Source: Pseudobacteroides cellulosolvens ATCC 35603 = DSM 2933 (GTDB lineage Bacteria > Bacillota > Clostridia > Acetivibrionales > DSM-2933). Taken from it: DNA of 64,000 bases. The stretch's first letter is position 1; every line of letters starts with the position of its first letter. Positions 36,173 to 44,384 of the stretch are shown in pieces. The translations under genes were made by a program, and so were the position numbers. Location: the NCBI RefSeq assembly GCF_001262605.1, contig NZ_LGTC01000001.1:2709501-2773500 (forward strand). The letters run 5' to 3'. The notes below the pieces were generated by a model. It saw nothing but the letters and a program-made list of their open reading frames with translations, ran no database searches and was not told the DNA's origin.

Positions 36173-36832
36173 ATGGACAGGCAGATTCTTGCAACAGTAT
36201 TAGATACATTGAATATAAAAAAATCCTTTGCTGCAAAAGTAATAGGTGTAAATAATTCAACATTCAGCCTGAAACTTAAAAATTACAAAATGAGATACAG
36301 GCTGTTTGATGATGACATAGCCCTGTTGATCGAAAAAGTAATAAAAGAAAACCTTTTTATAAAGGAAAATGATGAATCGGTAAAATCAATAAGAAAAATA
36401 GCCAAAGCCAAGGAAATAGCAGATGCCCTTTATCATTTGATACAATCGGGTTATATGAAATATGACAGTAATTTACCTGCTCTAGCGGATGATAACTATC
36501 CTGAATATATTATAAGCATGATATGGCTTGAGCAAGTAAAAAATAATGACATGTACTCTTTAAATAGGGATAAAGCTAAAAATAACAGAAATAATATGTT
36601 AAAGGCAAATAGTAACCCAAGTGTGACGAAAACTGCATATAGCCATATGCATCAAGAATCCGGTCATAATACTATGACATATGACAACATTTTTTCCCGG
36701 GAAATAATACCTGAAACAGAAATTGACATCAATAGATTAATTGAAGATAATTACATACTTACATCGATCATAAAAAGACTCCTTAGTGAAATGGCAAGCG
36801 ACAGCTTCAGCTCTTATACTCCTTTGAACTGA
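36173..36832 (+). CDS. HTH-like protein of unknown function
   Basis: The protein has 219 residues from ATG behind AAAGGAGG. The first 60 residues resemble a Cro-like fold (LDTLNIKKSFAAKVIGVNNSTFSLKL), similar in style to the N-terminus of the neighbouring FHA protein. The middle is helical, and the rest is Asn/Ser-rich and probably disordered before a final helix near 185-210. I recognise no family. It is divergent from the FHA gene, shares its upstream region, and ends at a perfect terminator. Confidence 0.6.
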   Translation: MDRQILATVLDTLNIKKSFAAKVIGVNNSTFSLKLKNYKMRYRLFDDDIALLIEKVIKENLFIKENDESVKSIRKIAKAKEIADALYHLIQSGYMKYDSNLPALADDNYPEYIISMIWLEQVKNNDMYSLNRDKAKNNRNNMLKANSNPSVTKTAYSHMHQESGHNTMTYDNIFSREIIPETEIDINRLIEDNYILTSIIKRLLSEMASDSFSSYTPLN

Positions 36833-36850
36833 GTTATCGCAGCCATAAGT

Positions 36851-36895
36851 GATGATATCCTCTTATACAAACAATAGAGGATATCATCTTTTTTG
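36851..36895 (+). terminator. Terminator
   Basis: Perfect 13-base arms (GATGATATCCTCT and complement) are followed by TCTTTTTTG-type T-rich sequence, directly after the HTH-like gene. Confidence 0.85.
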
Positions 36896-36940
36896 TTTTC
36901 CCTAAATTTAGGATTTAACATAAAAACAACCCTAATTTTA

Positions 36941-36969
36941 TTGAATAAAAATAGCACATACTGTATAAT
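36941..36969 (+). promoter_or_regulatory. Promoter of argJ
   Basis: TTGAAT (36941-36946) and TATAAT (36964-36969) with a 17-base spacer, about 38 bases before the start codon. Confidence 0.65.
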
Positions 36970-37007
36970 TTAAATATTCAAAACAAATATAACTTGAGGT
37001 GAACATA

Positions 37008-38213
37008 TTGAATACTATTTTTGAAGGCGGGATTACTTCCCCCAAAGGATTTTTAGCTGCCGGAGAAGCTTGTGGAATAAAGAAAAACGGCAAAAAAGAC
37101 ATCGCAATTATTTCCTCAATAGATACTGCAGTTGCTGCAGGTGTTTTTACAACAAATAAGGTAAAAGGACATTCCCTCCAGGTCACTATGGAACATATAA
37201 AAAGCGGTTATTCCAGAGCCCTTGTCATAAATAGCGGCAATGCCAATGCTTGTATTGGCGAACAAGGATATAAGGATGCCGTTGAGATGGCCGGACTTAC
37301 TGCAAACCTTCTGCAGTGCGAGCCCGAAGAAATTCTTATAGGTTCAACCGGTGTAATAGGTGTTCCTCTAAATATGCCATCGGTTCGTTCAGGTATTCGT
37401 TTAGCAGTACAAAGGCTTTCGGAAAACGGAGGTCATGATGCTGAAGAAGCAATTATGACTACAGATTTAAGGCCAAAAGAAATAGCTGTAGAAATTGAAA
37501 TACAGGACGCAAAGGTTATAATAGGCGGAATGGCAAAGGGATCGGGAATGATTCATCCCAATATGGCTACAATGATAGGAGTTATTACCACTGATGCAAA
37601 TATATCTCGCGGTCTTCTCGATAAAGCTTTAAAGGAGGCAGTGAAAAAAACCTTCAACAGGGTGTCTGTTGACGGAGATACCAGCGTTTGTGATATGGTT
37701 GTGGCTTTTGCCAATGGTGAAGCTAATAACTCAGGAATTGTAAAAGAAAGTGTTGATTTTGAAGCCTTTAAAAAAGGAGTTGAATATGTTTGCACATTCC
37801 TTGCAAGAGAGATTGCCAAGGATGGAGAAGGTGCAACAAAATTGGTAGAAATAGCTGTAAACGGTGCTTCATCTGAAGTTGATGCCTATAACGCAGTATG
37901 TTCAGTTGCCAAATCACCTCTTGTAAAAACAGCAATTTTTGGAGAAGATGCAAACTGGGGAAGAATATTGACAGCAGTTGGTTATTCAGGTGCAGATTTC
38001 GACCCTAACCTTGTAGACATTTCTATAGGCAGCTTAATGGTATGCAGGAATGGCTGTGCATTGGATTTTGACGAAGCTGCAGCAAAAAAAATACTGAAGG
38101 AAAAAGAAATAAAAATTGCTATAAATCTAAAAAAAGGACAATATTCAGATAGAATGTGGACTTGTGATTTCTCATATGATTACGTAAAAATAAACGGAAG
38201 TTACAGATCATAA
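37008..38213 (+). CDS. argJ: Bifunctional ornithine acetyltransferase / N-acetylglutamate synthase
   Basis: The protein has 401 residues from TTG 37008, spaced from GAGGTGA; the GTG at 36999 lies inside that site. The autocleavage and catalytic motif of the ArgJ family is visible as MATMIGVITTD near residue 184, with the Thr that becomes the nucleophile of the beta chain, and NRVSVDGDTSVCD follows. It moves the acetyl group from N-acetylornithine to glutamate in the cyclic arginine pathway. No other arg gene is adjacent. The length is normal. Confidence 0.94.
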   Translation: MNTIFEGGITSPKGFLAAGEACGIKKNGKKDIAIISSIDTAVAAGVFTTNKVKGHSLQVTMEHIKSGYSRALVINSGNANACIGEQGYKDAVEMAGLTANLLQCEPEEILIGSTGVIGVPLNMPSVRSGIRLAVQRLSENGGHDAEEAIMTTDLRPKEIAVEIEIQDAKVIIGGMAKGSGMIHPNMATMIGVITTDANISRGLLDKALKEAVKKTFNRVSVDGDTSVCDMVVAFANGEANNSGIVKESVDFEAFKKGVEYVCTFLAREIAKDGEGATKLVEIAVNGASSEVDAYNAVCSVAKSPLVKTAIFGEDANWGRILTAVGYSGADFDPNLVDISIGSLMVCRNGCALDFDEAAAKKILKEKEIKIAINLKKGQYSDRMWTCDFSYDYVKINGSYRS

Positions 38214-38250
38214 TTAATGAATATTAACTTCATAAATATTTAAGAAATCA

Positions 38251-38276
38251 AACTTCACAAAAATGTGGAGTTTTTT
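38251..38276 (+). terminator. Terminator of argJ
   Basis: AACTTCACA and TGTGGAGTT form a short stem with one G-T pair, followed by six T. Confidence 0.75.
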
Positions 38277-38372
38277 CTTTTTCGACAAAAGTCAGGCCAA
38301 TTTATTCGAGTCAATATCACTCTATATTTGTATAAACAATTCATACCGGATTTCCGATATATATATAAATAA

Positions 38373-38444
38373 GGAGATTTCAAAAATTTCCTTGGTCAAT
38401 TTTTAATGTTGAGAAGTAGTAAAATCAATATTTTTGAAATCTCC
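38373..38444. repeat. Perfect 15-base inverted repeat before cheW-like gene
   Basis: Arms at 38373-38387 and 38430-38444 (GGAGATTTCAAAAAT) are perfect, with a 42-base spacer. There is no T-run. It lies 55 bases upstream of the start codon and could be an operator or a leader RNA stem. Confidence 0.65.
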
Positions 38445-38499
38445 AGTTGACCAGTTATTTTTTGGGAATCACCTAAGCCATTTTACAGGAGGTAATGAC

Positions 38500-38961
38500 A
38501 TGGCTAACCAACAAATAGTAATTTTCAAAGTAGATGATGAAATGTTTGGTATTAACATCGACCAAGTTAAGGAAATAATTGCTCCAATGGAAATATTTAA
38601 GATACCTAATACTCCTAGTTTTGTTCAGGGTCTTATTAACCTCAGAGGTAAAATCTATACCATTTTAAACTTAAGAAAAAAATTCAACCTAGCTGCAAAA
38701 GAAAGTGATGAGCATACAAAAATTGTCATACTAAATTCCGATAGTCTCGCAGTGGGATTTATAATTGATGTAGTAAACGAAATTATATGGATTGATGACA
38801 AAGATATCGAAAACCCTCCAGAGACCATCAAATCTCTTAATAGGAGATATATTACGGGGGTAGCCAAGCTTGGCGAAAAAGCAGTTCTCCTGCTTGACCT
38901 GAGGCTGGCAAGCGAAATCACTGATGATAGCTGCCAGCCTATAGGTCTAAATGTGCCCTGA
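38500..38961 (+). CDS. CheW-like chemotaxis scaffold protein
   Basis: The protein has 153 residues from ATG 38500, which has AGGAGGT upstream; the longer frame from 38434 overlaps the inverted repeat. The single CheW domain shows FGINIDQVKEII, the VQGLINLRGKIYTILNLRKKF core near residues 44-65 and VGFIIDVVNEI. CheW couples receptors to CheA. No other chemotaxis gene is nearby, so it is an orphan and might serve a chemosensory array encoded elsewhere or a non-motility pathway. Confidence 0.87.
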   Translation: MANQQIVIFKVDDEMFGINIDQVKEIIAPMEIFKIPNTPSFVQGLINLRGKIYTILNLRKKFNLAAKESDEHTKIVILNSDSLAVGFIIDVVNEIIWIDDKDIENPPETIKSLNRRYITGVAKLGEKAVLLLDLRLASEITDDSCQPIGLNVP

Positions 38962-38976
38962 TCTTATTATCACTTT

Positions 38977-39495
38977 TCATCTGTATTGCTTAACGCCCAT
39001 AATATGCAGGAACCTTATCTTTACCCACTCATAACCTGTTAAAGGATAATTATCCTGATCATCAGTATGTGCTGCTACCAGTATATTATTGTATGATACA
39101 GGATTTTTTATTTGCACTATTACAGGTGAATGATTAAACATGTCTCCACCCGAAAATGAGAGCTGTACAATGTCGCCCAGTCTTGCATCTTTCATATCAA
39201 CCTCCTGGGCAAAAGGTCCTGGCCCACCATCTCGCTTGACTAGAAAGTTATATAAGTAATTTACCCCTGTCCACGAAGGAGTCCTATCATATGAGCTTGT
39301 GTAATACCATCCATACACCGGCTTATAATTCATAACCCTGCTTCCGCTATATATCACCTGTGAGGCAAAATTTGTACAATCTCCCCCAAGATTTTCAAAA
39401 TTCAAGTATCTTGGATTTCTCGAATATGCCCACTTATGAGCATATTGAACCGCCTTATCCCTGTTATATGGTAATATAATTAAATCCCTGTTCAT
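38977..39495 (-). CDS. Putative amidase-domain (Amidase_6) protein
   Basis: The protein has 172 residues. The cysteine-amidase motif GGDCTNFASQ is near residue 38, with a probable catalytic His in MFNHSPVIV near 125 and WTGVNYLYNF before it. The family cuts peptide bonds, probably in the cell wall. No signal peptide is visible, so the protein is cytoplasmic or leaves by another path. It stands alone and converges on the CheW-like gene. Confidence 0.75.
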   Translation of the reverse strand: MNRDLIILPYNRDKAVQYAHKWAYSRNPRYLNFENLGGDCTNFASQVIYSGSRVMNYKPVYGWYYTSSYDRTPSWTGVNYLYNFLVKRDGGPGPFAQEVDMKDARLGDIVQLSFSGGDMFNHSPVIVQIKNPVSYNNILVAAHTDDQDNYPLTGYEWVKIRFLHIMGVKQYR

Positions 39496-39685
39496 ATATT
39501 ATATTCACATCCAGCTAACAATGCCTTTTTTATATTATGACTATGGCATATAACATGTTCCTACAGTGTAGAGTACATGGTACTTGCAACATGTAGAGAT
39601 ATATAACAGAATATTTGAATCTTTATTAACAATTTGATATAGTAGACTTACTGAATAACAAAAATAATACTTCATATTTTAGGCA

Positions 39686-39720
39686 GGTGTTGACGAGTTA
39701 AGTCATGACATGAGCCAAAT
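39686..39720 (-). repeat. 35-bp repeat C, left copy
   Basis: Read on the minus strand it matches 48997-49033 with about four differences: ATTTGGCTCATGT, then TGACTTAACTCGT, then AACACC. The two copies face each other across 9.3 kb. This one lies in the 290-base promoter region of the PhoP-type gene, which otherwise shows no gene. Confidence 0.65.
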
Positions 39721-39785
39721 TATAGGGTAGGTTATATTTTAATTATTACCAACTTATTCAATATTATCCGGAGGCATGCACAAAT

Positions 39786-40499
39786 ATGACAAAACAACTA
39801 ATCTTTGCCGTTGAAGACGAAGCCAACATACAGCAGCTAATTAAATACAATCTGGAGGCCAATGGCTATAAAGTGATCACATTTGATACGGGAGAACAAC
39901 TACTGGAAGAATGCAAAAGCAATGTTCCCAACTTATTTATACTCGACATTATGCTTCCTGGAGTAGATGGTCTGGAGGTTTGCAGACTATTGCGTCAAAA
40001 CCCACGCACTAAAGCAATACCTGTAATAATCCTTACTGCAAAAAGTGATGAATTTGACAAGGTTTTAGGCCTTGAGCTTGGAGCAGATGATTATGTTACC
40101 AAGCCATTTAGCGTTAGAGAACTGGTAGCTAGAGTAAAGGCATTATTCAGAAGAGTTCATATTTCTACAGAAAGCAATCCTGAAGTCATACAGTTTGGAA
40201 ATATATCCTTAGATTGCACACGCCGTGAGGTTTACAAGGATGATAAATTACTTGACCTTCCCCTTAAAGAGTTTGAACTGTTAAAGCTTTTAATTTCCAA
40301 TAAAGGCAAAGTTCTTTCAAGAGAAACATTACTGGAAAAAGTTTGGGGCTTTGATTACTATGGCGAAACCAGGACTGTTGACGTTCATATTCGATATCTC
40401 AGGCAAAAGATTGAAGATGATGACAGCACCCCTGTCTTCATAGAAACCATACGTGGTATCGGTTATCGATTTAATGATAAAGGAGCATCTGGTAAATGA
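39786..40499 (+). CDS. PhoP/PhoB-type response regulator
   Basis: The protein has 237 residues. The receiver domain has the acidic pair in VEDEAN, the acceptor Asp in LFILDIMLPGVDG near residue 54 and the conserved Lys in DDYVTKPFSVREL. The C-terminal winged helix (about 135-230) contains LPLKEFELLKLLISN and GETRTVDVHIRYLRQKI. The pairing with a PhoR-like kinase and nearby phosphate genes suggest control of phosphate starvation genes. The ATG has an upstream CCGGAGG site, and it overlaps the kinase gene by four bases. Confidence 0.87.
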   Translation: MTKQLIFAVEDEANIQQLIKYNLEANGYKVITFDTGEQLLEECKSNVPNLFILDIMLPGVDGLEVCRLLRQNPRTKAIPVIILTAKSDEFDKVLGLELGADDYVTKPFSVRELVARVKALFRRVHISTESNPEVIQFGNISLDCTRREVYKDDKLLDLPLKEFELLKLLISNKGKVLSRETLLEKVWGFDYYGETRTVDVHIRYLRQKIEDDDSTPVFIETIRGIGYRFNDKGASGK

Positions 40500-42286
40500 A
40501 ACAAAAAATATTTCTGTACTATTTAGTACTAACTGTTATTGGTGTCTTTATAACAGGACTTCTAATATCTGAAATTTCACAAAAATACTATAAATATGAA
40601 TTAGAAGAAAAACTTATAAGTACAGCACGGCTTATACAATTTCAGTTATCGGAAAACAAGAAGTCAGGTGTTTCTATAGACTACAATAAAATTGCTCAAC
40701 AATATGCAGATATATTATATCCAAAGGATGATTCCAATAAAATTAAAGAAAATGAAAATTACTTAAGAATAACATTTATTGATAAAAGAGGTATCGTTAT
40801 CGGTGAATCGGAGATGAATTATCTTTCAATGGATAATCATAGCAATAGAAAGGAAGTCAAGGAAGCATTAAAGGGACAAATCGGCAAAGATATCCGATTC
40901 AGTAAAGACATGCAAATAAGCCTCCTTTATATAGCTGTGCCTATGACTTCTGAAGGAATAATAATAAGGGTTTCAGTACCTTTGATTCAACTTGAGACCA
41001 TTGATGAGATAATACTGATATATACAGGAATAGGCATCCTGGCAGGCACCCTCTTGACCACAATACTGGCATTTCGTTTCTCCAATATGATCATAAAACC
41101 GGTAAACGAGCTTATAGATGTAACAAAAGATATATCAGAAGGAAATTTTTCACGAAGATCAAATATAATATGTGACAATGAGATAGAAGAACTTTCAAAT
41201 ACATTCAACTTAATGGCTGAAAAACTTGAATCCACATTAGCCGAAATGAACGACAAAAATATCAAGATAGATTCCATAATAAACAGTATGATCAGCGGTG
41301 TTGTAGCCGTTGATAACAATTTTAGAATAATGCTTATAAATACGGTATCCTGCCAGATATTCGGAATCAAATATGGACCTGGTATTATTGGAATGAATTT
41401 AATGGAGCTAATTGGTGATAATAAGATAAACAATCTTATTAAAGAAAGTATTGATAAAAACACCCCCCTTTTGAATGAGGTTATCGTTGATCCAAAAACA
41501 GACAAAATTTACAGGGTCTATACCAGCCCAATAAATTCAAACAATACGAAGCAACCGAATTCTGGAGGTATCGCATCAATACATGATATAACCAACATCA
41601 AAAAGCTGGAGCAAATAAGGACGGAGTTTGTATCTAATGTAACCCATGAACTAAAAACTCCGCTCACCTCAATAAGGGGATTTATTGAAACATTAAAAAG
41701 CGGTGCTATTGATGATAAAACAGTTGCTGTTAAGTTTCTGGATATAATTGATATAGAATCAGAAAGGTTATCAAACCTAATAAATGATATTTTACAGCTT
41801 TCAGAAATTGAAAACACTATGACTGACTCAGACATCTCCTGCCATAACATAAATGACACTTTTAAAGAAATATATGATATATTGGAAGGTGTTGCCGAAA
41901 AAAAAGGAATAAAGCTGCATTTTGAAATAGAAAATTATATAACAATAGATGCTAATAAAAATAGGATTAAGCAAATGCTTATAAACTTGGTTGACAATGC
42001 AATAAAATATAACAAAGATAATGGTACTGTAACTATAAAAGCAATCAAAAAAGAAGGTACAATTACTTTTACAATTAAAGACACTGGAATTGGAATCGAC
42101 GAGGAACATATTCCCCGTATTTTCGAAAGGTTTTATAGAGTTGATAAGGGCAGATCCAGAAACATGGGTGGTACAGGACTCGGATTATCCATAGTAAAGC
42201 ACATTGTAAACCTGTATAACGGAAGTATAAATGTAACCAGCAAGCCCGGATCAGGCACAGAGTTTATTATACAGCTGCCTATATAA
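40496..42286 (+). CDS. PhoR-type sensor histidine kinase
   Basis: The protein has 596 residues. A membrane helix (5-25), an extracellular sensor of about 145 residues, a second helix (173-195), a HAMP linker, a PAS domain (about 255-360), HisKA with SNVTHELKTPLTSIRG near residue 384 and an ATPase domain with NLVDNAIKYN, KDTGIGI and GGTGLGLSIVKH. This is the usual PhoR layout of Firmicutes. It starts within the end of the regulator gene (ATGA overlap). No pst genes are adjacent, so the phosphate role is by family and neighbourhood. Confidence 0.88.
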   Translation: MKQKIFLYYLVLTVIGVFITGLLISEISQKYYKYELEEKLISTARLIQFQLSENKKSGVSIDYNKIAQQYADILYPKDDSNKIKENENYLRITFIDKRGIVIGESEMNYLSMDNHSNRKEVKEALKGQIGKDIRFSKDMQISLLYIAVPMTSEGIIIRVSVPLIQLETIDEIILIYTGIGILAGTLLTTILAFRFSNMIIKPVNELIDVTKDISEGNFSRRSNIICDNEIEELSNTFNLMAEKLESTLAEMNDKNIKIDSIINSMISGVVAVDNNFRIMLINTVSCQIFGIKYGPGIIGMNLMELIGDNKINNLIKESIDKNTPLLNEVIVDPKTDKIYRVYTSPINSNNTKQPNSGGIASIHDITNIKKLEQIRTEFVSNVTHELKTPLTSIRGFIETLKSGAIDDKTVAVKFLDIIDIESERLSNLINDILQLSEIENTMTDSDISCHNINDTFKEIYDILEGVAEKKGIKLHFEIENYITIDANKNRIKQMLINLVDNAIKYNKDNGTVTIKAIKKEGTITFTIKDTGIGIDEEHIPRIFERFYRVDKGRSRNMGGTGLGLSIVKHIVNLYNGSINVTSKPGSGTEFIIQLPI

Positions 42287-42307
42287 AGAGTTTATGAAAA
42301 AGTCTAT

Positions 42308-42356
42308 AAAAACAGCTTTTATGAAAAAATCAATATATCATAGAAGCTGTTTTTTG
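42308..42356. terminator. Bidirectional terminator
   Basis: AAAAACAGCTTTTATG and CATAGAAGCTGTTTTTT form a long stem with A-run and T-run flanks, between the kinase gene and the convergent membrane-protein gene. Confidence 0.75.
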
Positions 42357-42373
42357 GTCCCTACGCTCATTAT

Positions 42374-42811
42374 TTACATTTCTTTTTGGTATCTGCTTAT
42401 AAAATATACGTTTGAAAATACCACAAATAAGTACGCAATAACAATTGCCAAAACAACAACCCAATCAACCTTACTTAATGCAAATGCCACCATCAAAGCT
42501 CCAAATACCATAACCATAAGATCATACGCTTTAGCTTTGGCTTTGTTGTTTATTGCTATATTTCTCTCATCCATTTCTTCAATTTCTCTTTGCTTTGCAA
42601 CCTGTGGGGCTTTTTTCATTGCATAAATATTAAACACAGTACCAAGATTTTGTCCGAAAACACCAGACCCGACCCCAATTAAAATATATGGCAAGGTCCC
42701 AATTATTCCTTGAGTATCCTTTGTGAGTTTTCCTAAAACAGCACCTGCAGCCAGAATTAGAAAGCCTATCAGTGAATATACCAAATATCTTCTAATACAT
42801 TTAGTTTTCAT
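42374..42811 (-). CDS. Four-helix membrane protein paired with XRE regulator
   Basis: The protein has 145 residues from ATG 42811, which follows GGGGGAAG. Four hydrophobic segments lie near 10-28, 37-58, 90-110 and 115-137, with a charged cytoplasmic loop between the second and third (KQREIEEMDERNIAI). The EMDERNIAINNKAKAKAYD phrase is typical of DUF2178-like membrane proteins that occur with small XRE regulators. It overlaps the regulator's stop codon, so it is co-translated. The function is unknown. Confidence 0.7.
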   Translation of the reverse strand: MKTKCIRRYLVYSLIGFLILAAGAVLGKLTKDTQGIIGTLPYILIGVGSGVFGQNLGTVFNIYAMKKAPQVAKQREIEEMDERNIAINNKAKAKAYDLMVMVFGALMVAFALSKVDWVVVLAIVIAYLFVVFSNVYFISRYQKEM

Positions 42812-43013
42812 TTTTTTCTTCCCCCTCATAGATAAATATTTCCTCAATACTCATATTAAAGTACATGGCAATCTTAAATGCTAAAATAATAGAGGGATTA
42901 TATCTACCATTTTCCAGAGAACCAATGGTTTGCCTCGATACCTCTAATGCTGATGCCAACTCTTCTTGTCTTATCCCTCGTTTCTTACGAATTTCTTCTA
43001 ACCTGTTTTTCAT
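42801..43013 (-). CDS. XRE-family transcriptional regulator
   Basis: The protein has 70 residues and is almost entirely one helix-turn-helix domain (IRQEELASALEVSRQTIGSLENGRYNPSI, split here as the region 14-42). Such small Cro/cI-like proteins bind operators as dimers. Its own promoter region carries two perfect inverted copies of a 17-base site (43034-43050, 43087-43103), strongly suggesting autoregulation. The membrane-protein gene follows with overlap. Confidence 0.85.
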   Translation of the reverse strand: MKNRLEEIRKKRGIRQEELASALEVSRQTIGSLENGRYNPSIILAFKIAMYFNMSIEEIFIYEGEEKNEN

Positions 43014-43033
43014 ACCACAACTCCTTAACGCCC

Positions 43034-43103
43034 AAACGGAAAGTTAACTTTACATTTCCATGTTAACATCATTTTTTAACAATGTCAAGTTAACTTTCCG
43101 TTT
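43034..43103 (-). promoter_or_regulatory. Promoter flanked by paired operators for the XRE gene
   Basis: On the minus strand TTGACA (43083-43088) and TAACAT (17-base spacing) form a promoter. Perfect inverted arms AAACGGAAAGTTAACTT at 43034-43050 and 43087-43103 bracket it; the distal arm overlaps the -35 box. Each arm contains the palindrome AAGTTAACTT. Confidence 0.75.
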
Positions 43104-43476
43104 ATAATAAGAATATATTTAACGTGAGTTCGATATAACAAGTAACATAATTAACCATACTTATAGATTATAATTAAGTAAGGCTTTAGTAATTAATAAA
43201 TGGAGTGTACATATGCAAGATAATTATTTTAAACGGAAACACTTAAATTTTGAATAATTATATTTTGTGTAAGTTAAGGTAGTTCATCAGTATTATTCGA
43301 AAATTGAAGGAATAGTTGTAAAACATTTGAATGGTCAAAAACAAAGAATGGTTTGAAGGGATTTCTATAATATTACCGCCCCTATCACCAGTTGCTATCG
43401 GCCCTAATATTTTTTAATAGGACATTATGCAACTGGTCTATTCATAATTGCGTGCACAATACTAGTTTCAAAATTA
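43104..43476. other. Intergenic region with a hairpin and possible ORF remnants
   Basis: No convincing gene. Perfect nine-base arms ACCAGTTGC (43387-43395) and complement (43429-43437) enclose a second stem, CCTAATA/TAATAGG. A 28-codon ORF at 43331-43417 crosses it without a ribosome site, and hydrophobic coding-like sequence continues in another frame, so a decayed membrane-protein gene is possible. Confidence 0.4.
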
Positions 43477-43599
43477 TTAATCAAATGCCAAAATTTCTAC
43501 GATAAAATCCAAATCATCTTCATCATATACATAATCTTCATCGTCCATTACAGTATAATTGATTTCACTGTTACTTAAGGCTCTCTTCATCTTATCCAT
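43477..43599 (-). CDS. Short acidic protein (40 residues)
   Basis: An ATG at 43599 follows a strong GGGAGG site at good spacing. The product starts with a basic stretch (MDKMKRALSN) and continues very acidic (VMDDEDYVYDEDDLDF), ending VEILAFD. No family is recognised. It could be a small regulatory peptide, an antitoxin-like or adaptor protein, or a chance ORF. The good ribosome site is the main support. Confidence 0.4.
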   Translation of the reverse strand: MDKMKRALSNSEINYTVMDDEDYVYDEDDLDFIVEILAFD

Positions 43600-43786
43600 A
43601 ACCAAATCCTCCCTCTCTATAGTTTGTTAGTTATAGTTATATTTATATATTATACTCCTTTTGTTAAGTTAATATTAGCTTCATGTAAAAATACATGATA
43701 TCTAGATTAAAAGATTTAATAGATATAATTTATTAAGTGTATACCCATCAAACAATTATATTTAACATCTATCTAGGAATGCTCCT

Positions 43787-44170
43787 TTAATGTAAAATAT
43801 TTTTTTTATATCTTAATAAGCACTTCAATTTAAACAATATTTGATTTATATCAACAGGCTTTACCATATATTCGTCAGCACCTAATTCTATTGCTAAAAC
43901 TTTATCGAATTCATCTTTATTTTCGGACAAAATAAATACTAATGAGTTTTTAAGCGTAGAATCAGACCTTATCTCCTTAATCATGTCAAATAGCATAAAG
44001 CTTCCCTTAAATACATAATTGATAATAAGTATATCGGGTCTTTTTGTTTTTGCCTTATCAAGGCCAGGCTTGGGTTTTGAAGAAAAAAACATCTTGAATT
44101 TTCTTTTTCTTAGTTCCTTCTTCAAAGAATTGCCAAAGTTATCATTGCTTATCAGAATTATTGAGTACAT
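43787..44170 (-). CDS. Stand-alone receiver domain lacking the phospho-acceptor Asp
   Basis: The protein has 127 residues from ATG 44170, with AGGGTGAT correctly spaced; the GTG at 44179 lies inside that site. It has the receiver fold: ILISNDN at the start where an acidic pair is normal, DILIINYVF near residue 50 where the acceptor Asp is replaced by Asn, and VKPVDINQ near 105 with the conserved Lys-Pro. It probably cannot be phosphorylated in the usual way and may act as a pseudo-receiver. No output domain is present. It is divergent from the endonuclease gene. Confidence 0.75.
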   Translation of the reverse strand: MYSIILISNDNFGNSLKKELRKRKFKMFFSSKPKPGLDKAKTKRPDILIINYVFKGSFMLFDMIKEIRSDSTLKNSLVFILSENKDEFDKVLAIELGADEYMVKPVDINQILFKLKCLLRYKKNILH

Positions 44171-44384
44171 TTTTATCACCCTAAAAATATATTCAGTTAT
44201 TATATTATTATATAAAAATGTTAAGGTAGTATTAAATTGATGTAAAAAACGGTATAAATTACTGCAGTGGTGTCTTGATCAGCAGTATGTAAAACCTGTC
44301 TTTTTGTAACGTAATTCCAATATAAAATTAATACATTTGTTTATATTATCATTATGTCCACTTAAATAATATGGGAGGAATTCT

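Noticed and set aside
43331..43417. 28-codon ORF in the 43.3-kb gap
   Set aside because: No ribosome site within 15 bases, and it crosses a hairpin; kept only as a possible gene relic.
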